The notes below the pieces were generated by a model. That model saw only the letters and a program-made list of their open reading frames with translations, searched no databases and had not been told where the DNA came from. Below are positions 53,531-64,000 of a stretch of 64,000 bases of DNA, piece by piece. Both the position numbers and the translations under genes were made by a program. The DNA comes from Lanius collurio. Lineage: Eukaryota; Chordata; Aves; Passeriformes; Laniidae. Numbering within the stretch: position 1 is the first letter of the stretch; each line of letters starts with the position of its first letter. The stretch is from the NCBI GenBank assembly GCA_020086605.1, contig JACBWW010000045.1, positions 3,556,749 through 3,620,748 on the forward strand, written 5' to 3'.

Positions 53531-53902
53531 NNNNNNNNNNNNNNNNNNNNNNNNNNNNNNNNNNNNNNNNNNNNNNNNNNNNNNNNNNNNNNNNNNNNNN
53601 NNNNNNNNNNNNNNNNNNNNNNNNNNNNNNNNNNNNNNNNNNNNNNNNNNNNNNNNNNNNNNNNNNNNNNNNNNNNNNNNNNNNNNNNNNNNNNNNNNNN
53701 NNNNNNNNNNNNNNNNNNNNNNNNNNNNNNNNNNNNNNNNNNNNNNNNNNNNNNNNNNNNNNNNNNNNNNNNNNNNNNNNNNNNNNNNNNNNNNNNNNNN
53801 NNNNNNNNNNNNNNNNNNNNNNNNNNNNNNNNNNNNNNNNNNNNNNNNNNNNNNNNNNNNNNNNNNNNNNNNNNNNNNNNNNNNNNNNNNNNNNNNNNNN
53901 NN
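53531..53902. other. Assembly gap (372 N)
   Basis: An unbroken run of N. ORFs spanning it are meaningless. The gap interrupts the CpG island, as is common for very GC-rich promoters in bird assemblies. Confidence 0.99.
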
Positions 53903-56900
53903 GTGGTGCTTTCTAGGTGGACACAATAAAGGACTTTAAAATGGATATGCTGGTTTTTCATACCCAGTCTTTTCTCTGCCCAGGGTCCGTGTTAACCTGC
54001 GCGTTATTTTATTAATTAGGGTTTTCTAATTAAGATTTCTGCACAAGCAGGATGTTTCTCATTGCGTTTCAGTCAGTTGCTGCATTAAAATAAGGGGGGA
54101 AAAAATGAAAACCGTGAAGTGTTATCAGTGGAGGATAATTCTTTTTTCGTCTTCAGCTTGAATGTTAAGAAATTAAATGATTACACAGCATCTGGTTTGT
54201 ATTTTTCAACGGCGTAGAAGTTTATTTATTGTTACATTGCTCTATGTCTGAGCCTGGTCCTTTAGGTTTTATGCAGATGTCATATGCAGCTTGTGAATAT
54301 CCCAAACACTAGCAGTGCATGATGTTGTGTTTTCCTTTGGAGCATGTAAACAAGATGTAAATTATTTAGAAGAAATCTGCTATTTTAAAGGCGAGATTAA
54401 GGGCTGACCGTGCAATTAGGCTTCATGTGAAAATGCACCCCCTGAACCTACTGAGAATAAAGGTGTGTGTAAATTGGGGACATGCTTAACGTTTGCAGGA
54501 CCACACAAAATGTATTCCTGAAGCTACATAAATAAAGAGCATGTATTTAAGCTGTAATTGGCATGTTGTAATTGTCTTTCTGTAGAAATGTTGTTTATGT
54601 TATATGCATTTTAAATATGGCAACAATGCCTGGAAGCCAGCCTAGGGATTGGGAGCTTCCTTGTCCCACTGGGAACACGAATGACACCCTGTTTTTCCTG
54701 GGAAGTGTAGAAGTGTTGAAGCATTGGTTGTTATCCCTGTTGTTAAAATGGTTTGCTGAAGATCTTTGCATTTGGAGTGTTTTCTTAAACTCTCTCTAAA
54801 ATGAAAGTGTTACTGGTTATTTTGTGATACTTTTTTTAGGAAGAGTAAGGTAAGAACAGATCATTGTGTGTGCTGGGAACTTCCACCAGTTTTTCAGTTG
54901 AGTGTTGCTATTACATGTTCTTAGGTCATCCCCAACTGCCAGCCATTATCCTTGAATTTAAAAAATACCATGTGCAGAAGTAATTTGCAGTTGTCAGAGA
55001 GGTCAGATATCCCTTCTTCTACACTGAAATTCATTGCTTGTCTCAGCTGAGCCCCATCTAAGGAAGAGCTTTGGCATAAAGAACTGAAATAGGTTGAAGT
55101 GAACCTCAAGCTCATTAGAAAGAGAACTGTTATTTTTCAGAAAAGCAAAACCATTCCAGATACAGACATATTTTAAAAATTTAGCTGTGAGACGCCTCTC
55201 TGAGAATCTTGGTGTAGGTTGCATAAAATACTTCATGTTGGAATCTGATGATAATGTGCTCTTTCCTGGGCCAAGATAGCATGCTGTAATTTAAAAAAAA
55301 TCAATGAAAAAATTAATGGAATGTTGTAAAGTGAATATTTTATTGGCTGATGCTAATAAAACATTTTCACTGTCTTTAAATACCCAGAGGAGAAGGGGAA
55401 TTGAGAGGAAAAACTTGAGATGTTACAAGTTAGAGGAAGAGAGGAATGGATAAGTTTGGGATTGTGACAGGGTGTGGAATTGTGGCTTTCTGCCTGATTT
55501 CTCCCCTTGCAGACCCGTGATTGGATGTGCCTGTGGTGCTGTGGGTGTGTTACACAGTGTACTACAGGAGGAAGCTGAGAAGAACCACAATTAATCACTG
55601 TGCTGCATTTTTTTGCTGTTCCCAATAACAAGATTTGCCTGCATATGTGACATGTGAAACTGCATCATCTGCTCTGCTGCAACCTGTGAGCAGAACCACC
55701 CGGTCTGGGGGGAGCCTTGGGCCTTGTCCATGGCCAATTCTTCCAGCAGTAGCAGGAAGGGCTTTTCCTGCTGTCAGTGCATTCCTTTAAGAATTCAGAG
55801 TTGATATAAAAAATAAATTTTGTTTGTGTGGTTGATTCAAATCCACCTTTTGTCTGCAGTGAGGGTTTATAAGAACATTCTTCATAGGGTTGGTACAGCT
55901 TCAGAGGGGTTGTTGCCTGGGTATCATCATCCATCTCTGAAGAAGTTTAAGGGATTGCTGATACTCCATGCACAGAAGGTGCCATCCCATAACTCTGGTT
56001 ATTTTTCTAGTCCTGTTAACTAGCAGGAAAATACTTTTTCAGTGATAATTTGCTTTCCCTGCAAAAATTTAAATTTAAATTACAGTCCTTCTTTGTATTG
56101 AATTTTTCTATGTACCACAACATGTAATATGTGGTACACCTACTTATTTAATCTGAAAATAAGTTGCTTATTGAGAAGGAAAAAAAAAAGTCTGGCATAT
56201 TCTTTCTGTAATCTCAGATTGATATAAATTAATTTTTCATATCCATTTACACTGAAAAAATAAGATTCTCTCAATGTAAAGCCTGTGGTCAGGAAATGTT
56301 AGATATTGCCTTAATTCTCAAATAGTTAAATGAGCCATTTGTGGTCTAGAGCTGCATCATATTCTGTACTAGCAAGGATTCATTAGCTACTGTGAGAATT
56401 TTGGATGTCTGTGGTGATAATTTGGGAATGGTGGAGCATTGCATTGAGGTTCTGGAGCTGCTTTGTGATCTTTACAATGCTGAAAGAATTTGATTTTGGA
56501 GTGGAATTGAATTAGTAAAATCCTTGACAACTTTCCTCATGAATGATGTTTGACTTTTTTGGTAGTCTTGAATTCAGACCTCCTTGGGCTGGATCTGTGG
56601 CTTTTCCTTGCAATTGCCATCGCTGGGAACCTTTGCTGGAGGAGCTCAGGAGTTACGTGAGGTCCTGGCTCTTCCTGGGCCCCTTGACTCTGCCTTGGAG
56701 GTGTCTCAGATTTTGGGCACTTGTTCCTACAGCTTGGCTTGTTATTATTCACCTTCCTTGGCTGTGCTGGCTCTTGAGGTGGAGCTCACTGCAGTGGGGT
56801 TGTCAAGTGTGTTCTAACACGAAGTAATTGGAGTTTCCATCAAGGTTTGGATTTAGATCCTGAGACTTTACGGGTTCTTGTGATAGCATAATGGTGATTT

Positions 56901-57866
56901 CTTTTATGAGAGCTAGGAGAGCAAAACCAAGGTTGGTGCTACAACAGGAAAGCACCATACTCTGGAGACTTACTCCTGAAAGATCTGTGCTCCCTGCTTC
57001 TCTCTGCAGCACCCAGGTCTCGTAGTTCTGAGCTCTGACCCCGGGGTCACTTCCCACAACCTCTAAAACTCCTCGTCTGCTCTGTGACACTGTCACTTTT
57101 TCTGATTCTCAGATACAAGAGGGCAGGAAAATACAAGATTTTAGTCTTGTGCAACAGAGATTTTAGGCTGGAGATTTTTCACCTGTGAAAGCCTTGAGCT
57201 CTCTATGATCCACTGTGTGCTTCTGTGGAGTCTCTTTGCACTGAGAACTTGTGTAAAGTCCTTTGGGTTGCAGCAAGTTGCAAAATAATAAAAAAATCCC
57301 CACATTTCAGTGTTTGGTAGCAATGCAAATAACGTACTGGAATGCTGATTTTATCCTTGTCTCCTGTGTTTTATGGGAACATCCTGTCAAATGATACATC
57401 CTTTCTCCTGCTCTGGGAGTGACTTTGTGTAGCTGTACCTTGTCTAAGAGATTTGGCATCCCCAATTAAATTTACCGATGTTAAAATCGGTTTTGAAGTG
57501 TCTCATTTATCCAAATTTTGAAAGAATTGGAAAAAGCGATACGCCCAATACAATCCTCCACTTTCTTAATTGTAGCTCCACACATCCAGAATCACCAGTC
57601 TTGATAATTAGTTAATGAGGCTGTACAGACAGGAGCAGAGCAGAGGTGACTGCTCTATGCATAATTGCTAATATTTATTGTTATGCTAAGGTCAAAAAAA
57701 TATAAACCAAAATAATGAAGTTAATAATATGAAGTACTGCTTATGTTTTTCTTGAATTTGTGGGTAAATGCTTCTGTGTGTTTGTCAGTGTAACACATCA
57801 ATCCAGTAAAGCTGATCAACACAAGAACACTGTTAAACATAAGTTCTCATTTTTGTTTTATTGCAG
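53903..57866. other. Presumed ZNF711 5' intron
   Basis: AT-rich sequence with no recognised coding exon or repeat family. One or more 5' UTR exons could be present but cannot be picked out from sequence alone. Confidence 0.5.
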
Positions 57867-57971
57867 TTATTTGTGAATGAGTTTGGCTGAATATGGATCC
57901 AGGTGGTGGAAGTCTTGGATTACAAACACAAGAATCCAAAATGCCTCATACTATGATCATGCAGGATTTTG
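57867..57971 (+). CDS. ZNF711: ZNF711 first coding exon
   Basis: The acceptor 'ttttattgcag' ends at 57866 and the donor 'gtaaac' begins at 57972. The first 26 bases are 5' UTR and the ATG is at 57893. It encodes [20 protein letters not shown] then MIMQDF, and ends in phase 1 (G|TG, Val). Human ZNF711 starts nearly the same way. Confidence 0.94.
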
Positions 57972-59319
57972 GTAAACATTTTAACTATTAAAAATAGTGA
58001 GTAAAACCAGGAGATGACCTTCTCAGCTATTGGGAAGGACCATGTCTTTATACCAGGATATTTGCATTTGAATTACAACTGAATTACTGAATAATGTTAA
58101 TTACTTCTTTCATTCTGATAAGAACCATTTTCTTGAGTGTTTTCAAGATTAAAACTGCTGTTTGTCTGCTAAAATAGTTTACTGTGCATTCATTGTTATG
58201 TCTAGAAAAGTAGTCTGCAAATACGACTGGCCAGTCCAGTCTGTTAATAAAAACCAGGTTTCTACCTCCAGCCATTCCTAGTGATGTGGCAAGTTGTTGA
58301 AAATTTTACTAAAAATATTACATACAGCTGAGTGTTTATTTTTAACAAGGCCGGTGCAGTCCAAAGGATGAGTCCTTTTACTGTAACAGCAGTTAATGGT
58401 TTGTTACCACACATTCAGTGTCACACAAGAGTTCTGTGAAGGTTTATAGCGCTGCTACAATGAAATGTTTGCTAACTGGGAATTTTTTAAAAAAGAGACT
58501 GAATTGTAAACTGGCCTTTAGTTTTTAACAGATCCTCATTGTAAAAATTAAGTTTGGGACAAACTTCACATTATGTCTTGAAGTGGTATGTTTTGTTTAT
58601 CTTAACTTGTACAAAACTGGCTGCTTTGGACAGTGTTTATCGGGTGAAATGCAAAATGTGGATGTTGAGAAGTAACAGATTTTTACATCTGTGTTTAACT
58701 GTCTGTGTGATAACTCCGTTCCTTAGATAAACCAGTTGCTGCTGCAGTAATTGTAACATTTTTCTCCTGCTTCATGGTTGTTCCGTAGTGGCTGGAATGG
58801 CTGGCACTGCTCACATCGATGGAGACCACATTGTTGTGTCAGTCCCTGAAGCTGTCCTGGTTTCTGATGTGGTCACAGATGATGGGATAACTCTTGATCA
58901 TGGCTTGGCAGCTGAGGTGGTCCAGGGGCCTGACATCATCACGGAAACGGACGTTGTCACGGAGGGCGTCATCGTTCCCGACTCTGTGTTGGAGGCTGAT
59001 GTTGCCATTGAAGAGGCTTTGGACACCAGCGACCACGTTTTGACTTCTGACCTCATCACAGAAACCGTGCGAGTTCCTGACCAGGTGTTTGTGGCAGACC
59101 TTGTCACAGGCCCTGAGGGACACTTGGAGCACGTGGTGCAGGACTCTGTGGCCGGGGCCGACTCGCCCACCATGGTGTCGGAGGAGGTGCTGGTGACCAA
59201 CTCGGATTCGGAAGCCGTCATCCAGGCCGCTGGGGCTGTCCCTGGCTCCACAGTCACCATCAAAACTGAGGACGACGATGATGGCAAGAGCACATCTGAA
59301 GACTACCTGATGATATCTT
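57867..59319 (+). CDS. ZNF711: ZNF711, N-terminal coding part (partial)
   Basis: Two exons encode the first 203 residues plus a split codon: 57867-57971 (ATG at 57893) and 58789-59319. The protein begins [20 protein letters not shown] and continues [40 protein letters not shown] and [10 protein letters not shown], ending with acidic TEDDDDG and SEDYLMIS. This is the acidic Zfx/Zfy-type activation domain, and it follows ZNF711 rather than ZFX/ZFY in length and wording. ZNF711 is a nuclear zinc-finger transcription factor that binds CpG-island promoters and recruits the demethylase PHF8; human mutations cause X-linked intellectual disability. The C2H2 fingers lie in exons beyond the window. No break is seen. 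Confidence 0.95.
58789..59319 (+). CDS. ZNF711: ZNF711 second coding exon (acidic activation domain)
   Basis: The acceptor 'gttgttccgtag' ends at 58788 and the donor 'gtaagt' begins at 59320. It encodes residues 27-203, with repeated V-x-D/E-V motifs, and is more GC-rich than its flanks. It ends in phase 1 (T|, Leu expected, as in LMISLDD of the family). Confidence 0.96.
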
Positions 59320-60864
59320 GTAAGTTCCACAGAGGTAGATGGAAGCAGGAGGGAGCTGAGCTGGAAGTGCTCTGGTGGGGAGAAGTTCCTGTAACTGGAC
59401 TCTTGGAACGCTCAGGGATTAGGCTGGTGCCCAGTTAATTTCTGATGTCTGAATTTGGGGGTTTTGATGCAAAGTCAACTGATACAGCAAGAAAGAGAAG
59501 GACATTGATGCTGCTGAGTGAGTGAGTGTGTATGTTTGTGTTTCTGAAACCAGGTATTCAGGAAATTTAAGAAAAACACCTTGGAAAGTTAAACATTCAA
59601 TTTATTTTGAACATACTACTTTTTTTAAAAAAAAACACCTCAGGTGTATTACAATGTTAAACAGATTCATGTAAAAATAATATGTTGGCCTAATCAGGAG
59701 AATCCACAAAGAAGTAGTTTTTTTAAGATCTCTAACTCAAAGTTTTTTTCAATATGTCCACAAAATATGGTTTGTTTAGTGTATTAAAAATTCTAATAGG
59801 AATTTCACTGTCTGTTATGCTGTTCTGGGCTGAACTTGGAAATAAGGGGTTAAGTGCATTGGCTCATTAACACATTTCAGTTCCCACACAGCATCCAGCT
59901 CTGTATGATCCTGTTGACAGGTAGCTGAAGTTGGCTGCTGAAAGAACCTTGGGTACTTAATGTTTCTTCAGTGGCTACATTATACCCAAGGTACCAGTTG
60001 TTGCTGCTACACGAATTTGATAAAATACATGATAGTTAATTTAAATTTTTTGACTTGTCCAAATTAGTTACTGAAATGTGAGTAGGTCAAAACAGATTTT
60101 ATTTAGTCAGAAGCAATATGTTAAAGTCAATGCCAAGTGTGTTGAAGTGTCAGTCTGTTACAACAAGCTGCGTTTATTAAAAATTTCATGACAGAGGGCA
60201 CAACTGATTCATTATTATAATGATTTCACTCTCTTATAGTATTTATGTCCCTTATGCAAAGTATATTTTGATATTTATTTTCGTTCAGTCTAGGATGAAC
60301 AGCAATGATTTTTAAAGCTTTCCATCATTACTGTGTTGCTAACAGAAGTCAAAAAGAGGTTTTTTTGAAAAAGTACTTTGAAAATTAGTCTATAAATCAT
60401 ATTAGGCCTGCAACAAAAAAAATTCCTGTGTTTTTGTAACTAAGGAACACCAATTTCACAGTCAGTTGTTTCACTGAACAAATTGCTCCTTTCTGACAGA
60501 GTACTTAGGATGAGTTTATTCTGTAACTGGCGATTTCCCTTGTCATTGTAAGTACAGTCATCTTTGGGATTCCTTCTGAGACAGAGGAATGTGATTGATG
60601 CTGATGACACTGCACTTAGACCAGAGCATCTGAAGCTTTCACTTACCTGATGGCACCAAGTGTGCCTGACACATTCATAGTTTTGTCAGGTGTTCTCAAG
60701 CTTGGCTTTCACAAGGTTTCAAAGCCATTTTGAGACCTAGTTTTCAGCAAATTAAATTTTTATATATGTATAATCGTGATGTGCCTGAATAGTCACAGTT
60801 GAAAGCTACATTATTCATCTAGGATTTTGTTTTAAGTAGTCATTTAGATAAATTAAGGCAGTCA

Positions 60865-61715
60865 CAGAATCTGTTAGGTTGGGAGAGAGCTGTAAGATCA
60901 TTAAGTTTAATCCTTCTCCCAGCACTGCCAGGGCCATCACTGACCATGTCCCCAGGGGCCACATCCACATGGCTTTAGAAATCCCTCCAGGGATGGGGAC
61001 TCCACCACTGCCCTGGGCAGCTGTGACAGGGCTGGACAGCCCCTTCCACGAAGGAATTTTTTCCCAGTATCCGACCTGACCCTCCCCTGGCCCAGCCTGA
61101 GGCTGTTCCCTCTCCTCCTGTCCCTGTTCCCTGGGAGCAGAGCCCGACCCCCCCTGAGCCCCCTCCTGTCAGGGAGTTGTGCAGACCCACAAGGTCCCCC
61201 CTGAGCCCCCTTTTCTCCAGGCTGAGCCCCTTTCCAGCTCCCTCAGCCCCTCCTGGGGCTCCAGCCCCAGCTCCATTCCTTGGACTCGCTCCAGCCCCTC
61301 AATGTCCCTCTTGTCTTGAGGGTCCCAGAGCTGTCCCCAGCACAGGTGATGGGCACTGCCCTGATCCCACTGGACACACCATTCCTGATCCAGGCCAGGT
61401 GCCACTGGTATTTTTCCCACCAGGGCACCCCTGGGTTCGTGTCCAGCTGTTGGCACCAGCACCCCCAGGGCCTTTCCCAGCTTTCCACCCCCTCTACACC
61501 AGCCTGGAGCTTTCCATGGGATTGTTGTCACCCAAAGGCAGGACCTGGCACCTGTGAGCACCCCCCAATTGGCCTCAGCCCATGGATCCAGCCTGTCCAG
61601 ACACCCCTGCAGAGCTTCCCAGCTCCAGCATCAACACTCCCCCAAACTGGTGTCACCTGCAAAGCTGATCCCCTCATCTGGATCACTGACAAAGACAAGC
61701 TCTGTTGTATTTCAT
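60865..61715 (-). repeat. Long antisense CR1 LINE copy
   Basis: About 850 bp read as antisense CR1: 'cagaatctgttaggttggga' at the 3' end, then 'ccaccactgccctgggcagc', 'ccccctcctgtcagggagtt', 'ctccaggctgagcccctttc', and 'tcaatgtccctcttgtcttg'. It is GC-rich inside an AT-rich intron and produces several overlapping false ORFs on both strands. It is the longest repeat in the window. Confidence 0.88.
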
Positions 61716-62279
61716 GAGTTTTGAGCCTGTGTTATGCTGGGAATGCCAACCTGACCCCACAAAGTGTCTGTTACTGTGTTTTTGTCAGCAGAAATGAATC
61801 ATTCTTACGCAGTTCTTAATTTTTTTCTTGTTGTTTAAATATTACACTTGAATTTGTTTTGTTTATGGAGATAATGTGTTGTGTAGAATAGATAAAGGCC
61901 TCAGTTTAATAAGCAGGTCAAAACTTCTTATTTACTTAAATTTTTTCAATTGTCAAATGTTGTAAATATTGTAGAAAGTAAATTTTACAATATTTCATTT
62001 GGGATTATACAAAGGACTGTTGAACTGTTTTATAATGTAAATCACACCAAAGTGATACTTTTAAAGGATTTCAGAATACTTAGTTGTCTTTTAATGAAAT
62101 TCAGCATCTAAAAAGGGGAGATTTTACATAAAATGTCAGATATACCCTTAAGGAATACTTTGAGTTGTTCCATGGAACACATGTAGGAATTACCAAAATA
62201 CTACATTTTAGGATATGGAACTAACTGTGGAATTTTAATTTCCCTTATGCTTGTTGGGACTTACAGCTTAAATGATAGA

Positions 62280-62315
62280 ACCATATAATGGGTTGGGTTG
62301 GAAGGGACTTCATTG
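62280..62315 (-). repeat. Short CR1 3'-end scrap
   Basis: The phrase 'accatataatgggttgggtt' followed by 'ggaagggact' is the antisense of the CR1 terminus. Confidence 0.7.
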
Positions 62316-64000
62316 AAAGGTGATTTTTCACCATTTTGAGGTGACATTCCCATGCAGATAGTTCATACACTTCTGGTAATTACATTTTTTGTGTAAATAC
62401 TATTTGGACAACAGTAAGTTCATCTTTATAGTTGTGTGATTATCTGTGTATGATTTTGTGATTGGAAATTTTCATTGGAAAATGATCACCACTCTGCAGA
62501 TAAATTCAGCTTTTTCAAACCAGCTTTGTAAGCATAGGACTTAAGAAATCTGTTTTCAATACGTTCACAACGCAGATACCGCCGGGTGTTCACGATCCCC
62601 TGCTCTAAACCATCAGAGCACCTTGATAAAAAGGAAGTGAATCCCAAAGGCGGTGGTGGGCCCCTGACCCCAGCCCTTGTCAGAGTGAGATGGAGCTGGT
62701 GGGCAGCACATCCCGTGGTGCAGGGGCAGTGGGCAGTGGAGCTGAAGCCTCCCCTCTTTTGTTTTTCAGGTTTGCGATATTCAGACCCACAGCGGGTTGC
62801 CAGCCCCCGCTCCGCGTGCCGGCCCCATGCACTATTCTGGTGACCTCAAAGCCACCACTGACCCTCACTGGAGCTGGCCCGGGGGTAAGGTACTGTGCCA
62901 CCAACACCTCCTTTTTAGTGTCTTACACTGTTGCCTCATTTGCTAAGCATTTTAGGATTCCTACTCCTCTATTTGAACCTATGGGACTTAAGTAGATCAG
63001 ACATTAGAAAAACCCGGAGAATTGTCAAAGCATGGGACTTATCTTTCCCTCGTGTTGCTCCTCTGGTGGCTGTGGTATCACCAGCATAGTGCATGTGAGG
63101 CATCACATGGATTGGGAGCTGGCAATCCACAGTGAATCTGGACATCACACACCTGAAAACAGCCAAGCCAGGTAAGTTTAACACTGGGAGTGTGCTGAGT
63201 TTTCCTTTAAAGCTTGTTCACTCAGGAGGATTCAGCATCTGTTTCTGGAGGTTCTCTGTTGTGTTTTTTCAGTTAATTTTAAGGGACGAGATAATAACCT
63301 GTAGCGTTTCTGGTGAGTGAGTCAGAGCTGGAAGACACTTTGATATTCCATTGACAGAAAGTAAGCATTCCCTCTTCCCAGGAGCTATCCTTGGGAAAAG
63401 CTGCAGAGAATTTAGCACTGATGGGTTAGCAGTGATTGAAGGCATCTTACCTAGACAATAGAATGTTTTCATGAGCTGTTTTAAAAAACAATAATATTTT
63501 GTAACAAATATTACTTGTCCTCCTGTGGTGTTTTTCTCTTCCCTAAATTTGTTTAAAAGGTAGATGGAAGCCATGAAATTTACTTCATATAAGACAGCAG
63601 TTTAAGCAAAAGCAATTGCCAGTTCTGTGTGTTTTGTTGTATTTGCAACAAAAAGCAACATCTTACAGATAACAGTCTATGCTGGTATCATTTTCTCAGC
63701 CCAGTTGATATTTTCCAAATTTTGCTATATTACACATTTGCTTTTTTAGAAGAGTGATTCCAGAGGCCCTGGGCAGTCAGACTCCCCGATAGGTTTCCAT
63801 TTTTTTTAGCTTCAATTGTAAAGACTGAATTTTTTTGAAAATACACAGGATAGTTAATGGTGTAGAAGTAACCATAAAAGTTAAAAATACTGCTGTTAAG
63901 TTTGCCCCTCTAAGACAGGACTCCCAATTTTTAAAGGATATTGAAGATTTGAGGGCTTTACATGCAATATTAAAACAGAGTATGTGAGTGTATATGCTAT

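Larger units (their letters stand above)
59320..64000. other. ZNF711: ZNF711 intron, runs past the window end
   Basis: The next coding exon, expected to start with the LDD that follows DYLMIS, was not found up to 64000. The intron contains a long antisense CR1 copy (60865-61715) and a short CR1 scrap near 62280-62315. An exon-like stretch at 62770-62884 has splice-like flanks but an in-frame stop. Confidence 0.75.

Noticed and set aside
53288..53961. ORFs of 140-212 codons across the gap
   Set aside because: Most of their length is N; they are artefacts of translating a gap.
61169..61717. Several overlapping ORFs of 80-145 codons
   Set aside because: All lie within the antisense CR1 copy and are repeat shadows in non-coding frames.
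62770..62884. Exon-like GC-rich stretch with 'tttttcag' before it and 'gtaagg' after it in the ZNF711 intron
   Set aside because: In the frame required by the ZNF711 exon at 59319 it reaches a TGA, and it has no likeness to the family. It could be a poison exon but there is no evidence.

Overview
The window is vertebrate nuclear DNA, most likely from a bird and probably a songbird. It has intron-rich genes with GT-AG junctions, long AT-rich noncoding stretches, CpG-island promoters, CR1 LINE 3'-end fragments in both orientations and endogenous-retrovirus LTR-like pieces. No bacterial-type gene, CRISPR array, tRNA or rRNA was seen. The species call is inference; the gene calls rest on translated exons whose splice phases agree.

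Four genes lie head to tail on the + strand. (1) 4997-20049 holds the last six coding exons of a CNKSR2-like scaffold gene: the end of the PH domain, the conserved RRSWQDLIETPL block, a coiled-coil-like tail and a C-terminal ETHV PDZ ligand. Its 3' UTR seems to run about 7.2 kb, to a poly(A) signal at 27251. The sequence differs too much from CNKSR2 itself and looks like an ancient paralogue. (2) 27711-38298 is a complete nine-exon APOOL (MIC27) gene encoding 274 aa, with a CpG-island promoter only about 430 bp past the previous poly(A) signal. (3) 44715-51310 is a seven-exon gene for a 235-aa single-pass membrane protein that I cannot name: signal peptide, eight-cysteine EGF-like ectodomain, transmembrane helix, and a Pro/Tyr-rich tail. 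(4) 57867 onward is the start of ZNF711: two exons encoding the acidic N-terminal domain. Its zinc fingers lie beyond the window, and its CpG island is broken by a 372-base assembly gap.

The order CNKSR2-like, APOOL, ZNF711 mirrors CNKSR2, APOO, ZFX on human Xp22, so the window appears to be one side of a whole-genome-duplication paralogon. In the human counterpart of this side (Xq21) SATL1 lies between APOOL and ZNF711. Here I see no SATL1, and the unnamed membrane gene occupies that interval.

Other structures include a perfect 20-bp hairpin in a CNKSR2-like intron, a putative antisense solo LTR filling over half of another intron, a minisatellite just upstream of APOOL, a YY1-like motif over the APOOL start codon, two G-quadruplex candidates, a pair of related dispersed repeats about 9.7 kb apart, and a long antisense CR1 copy in ZNF711.
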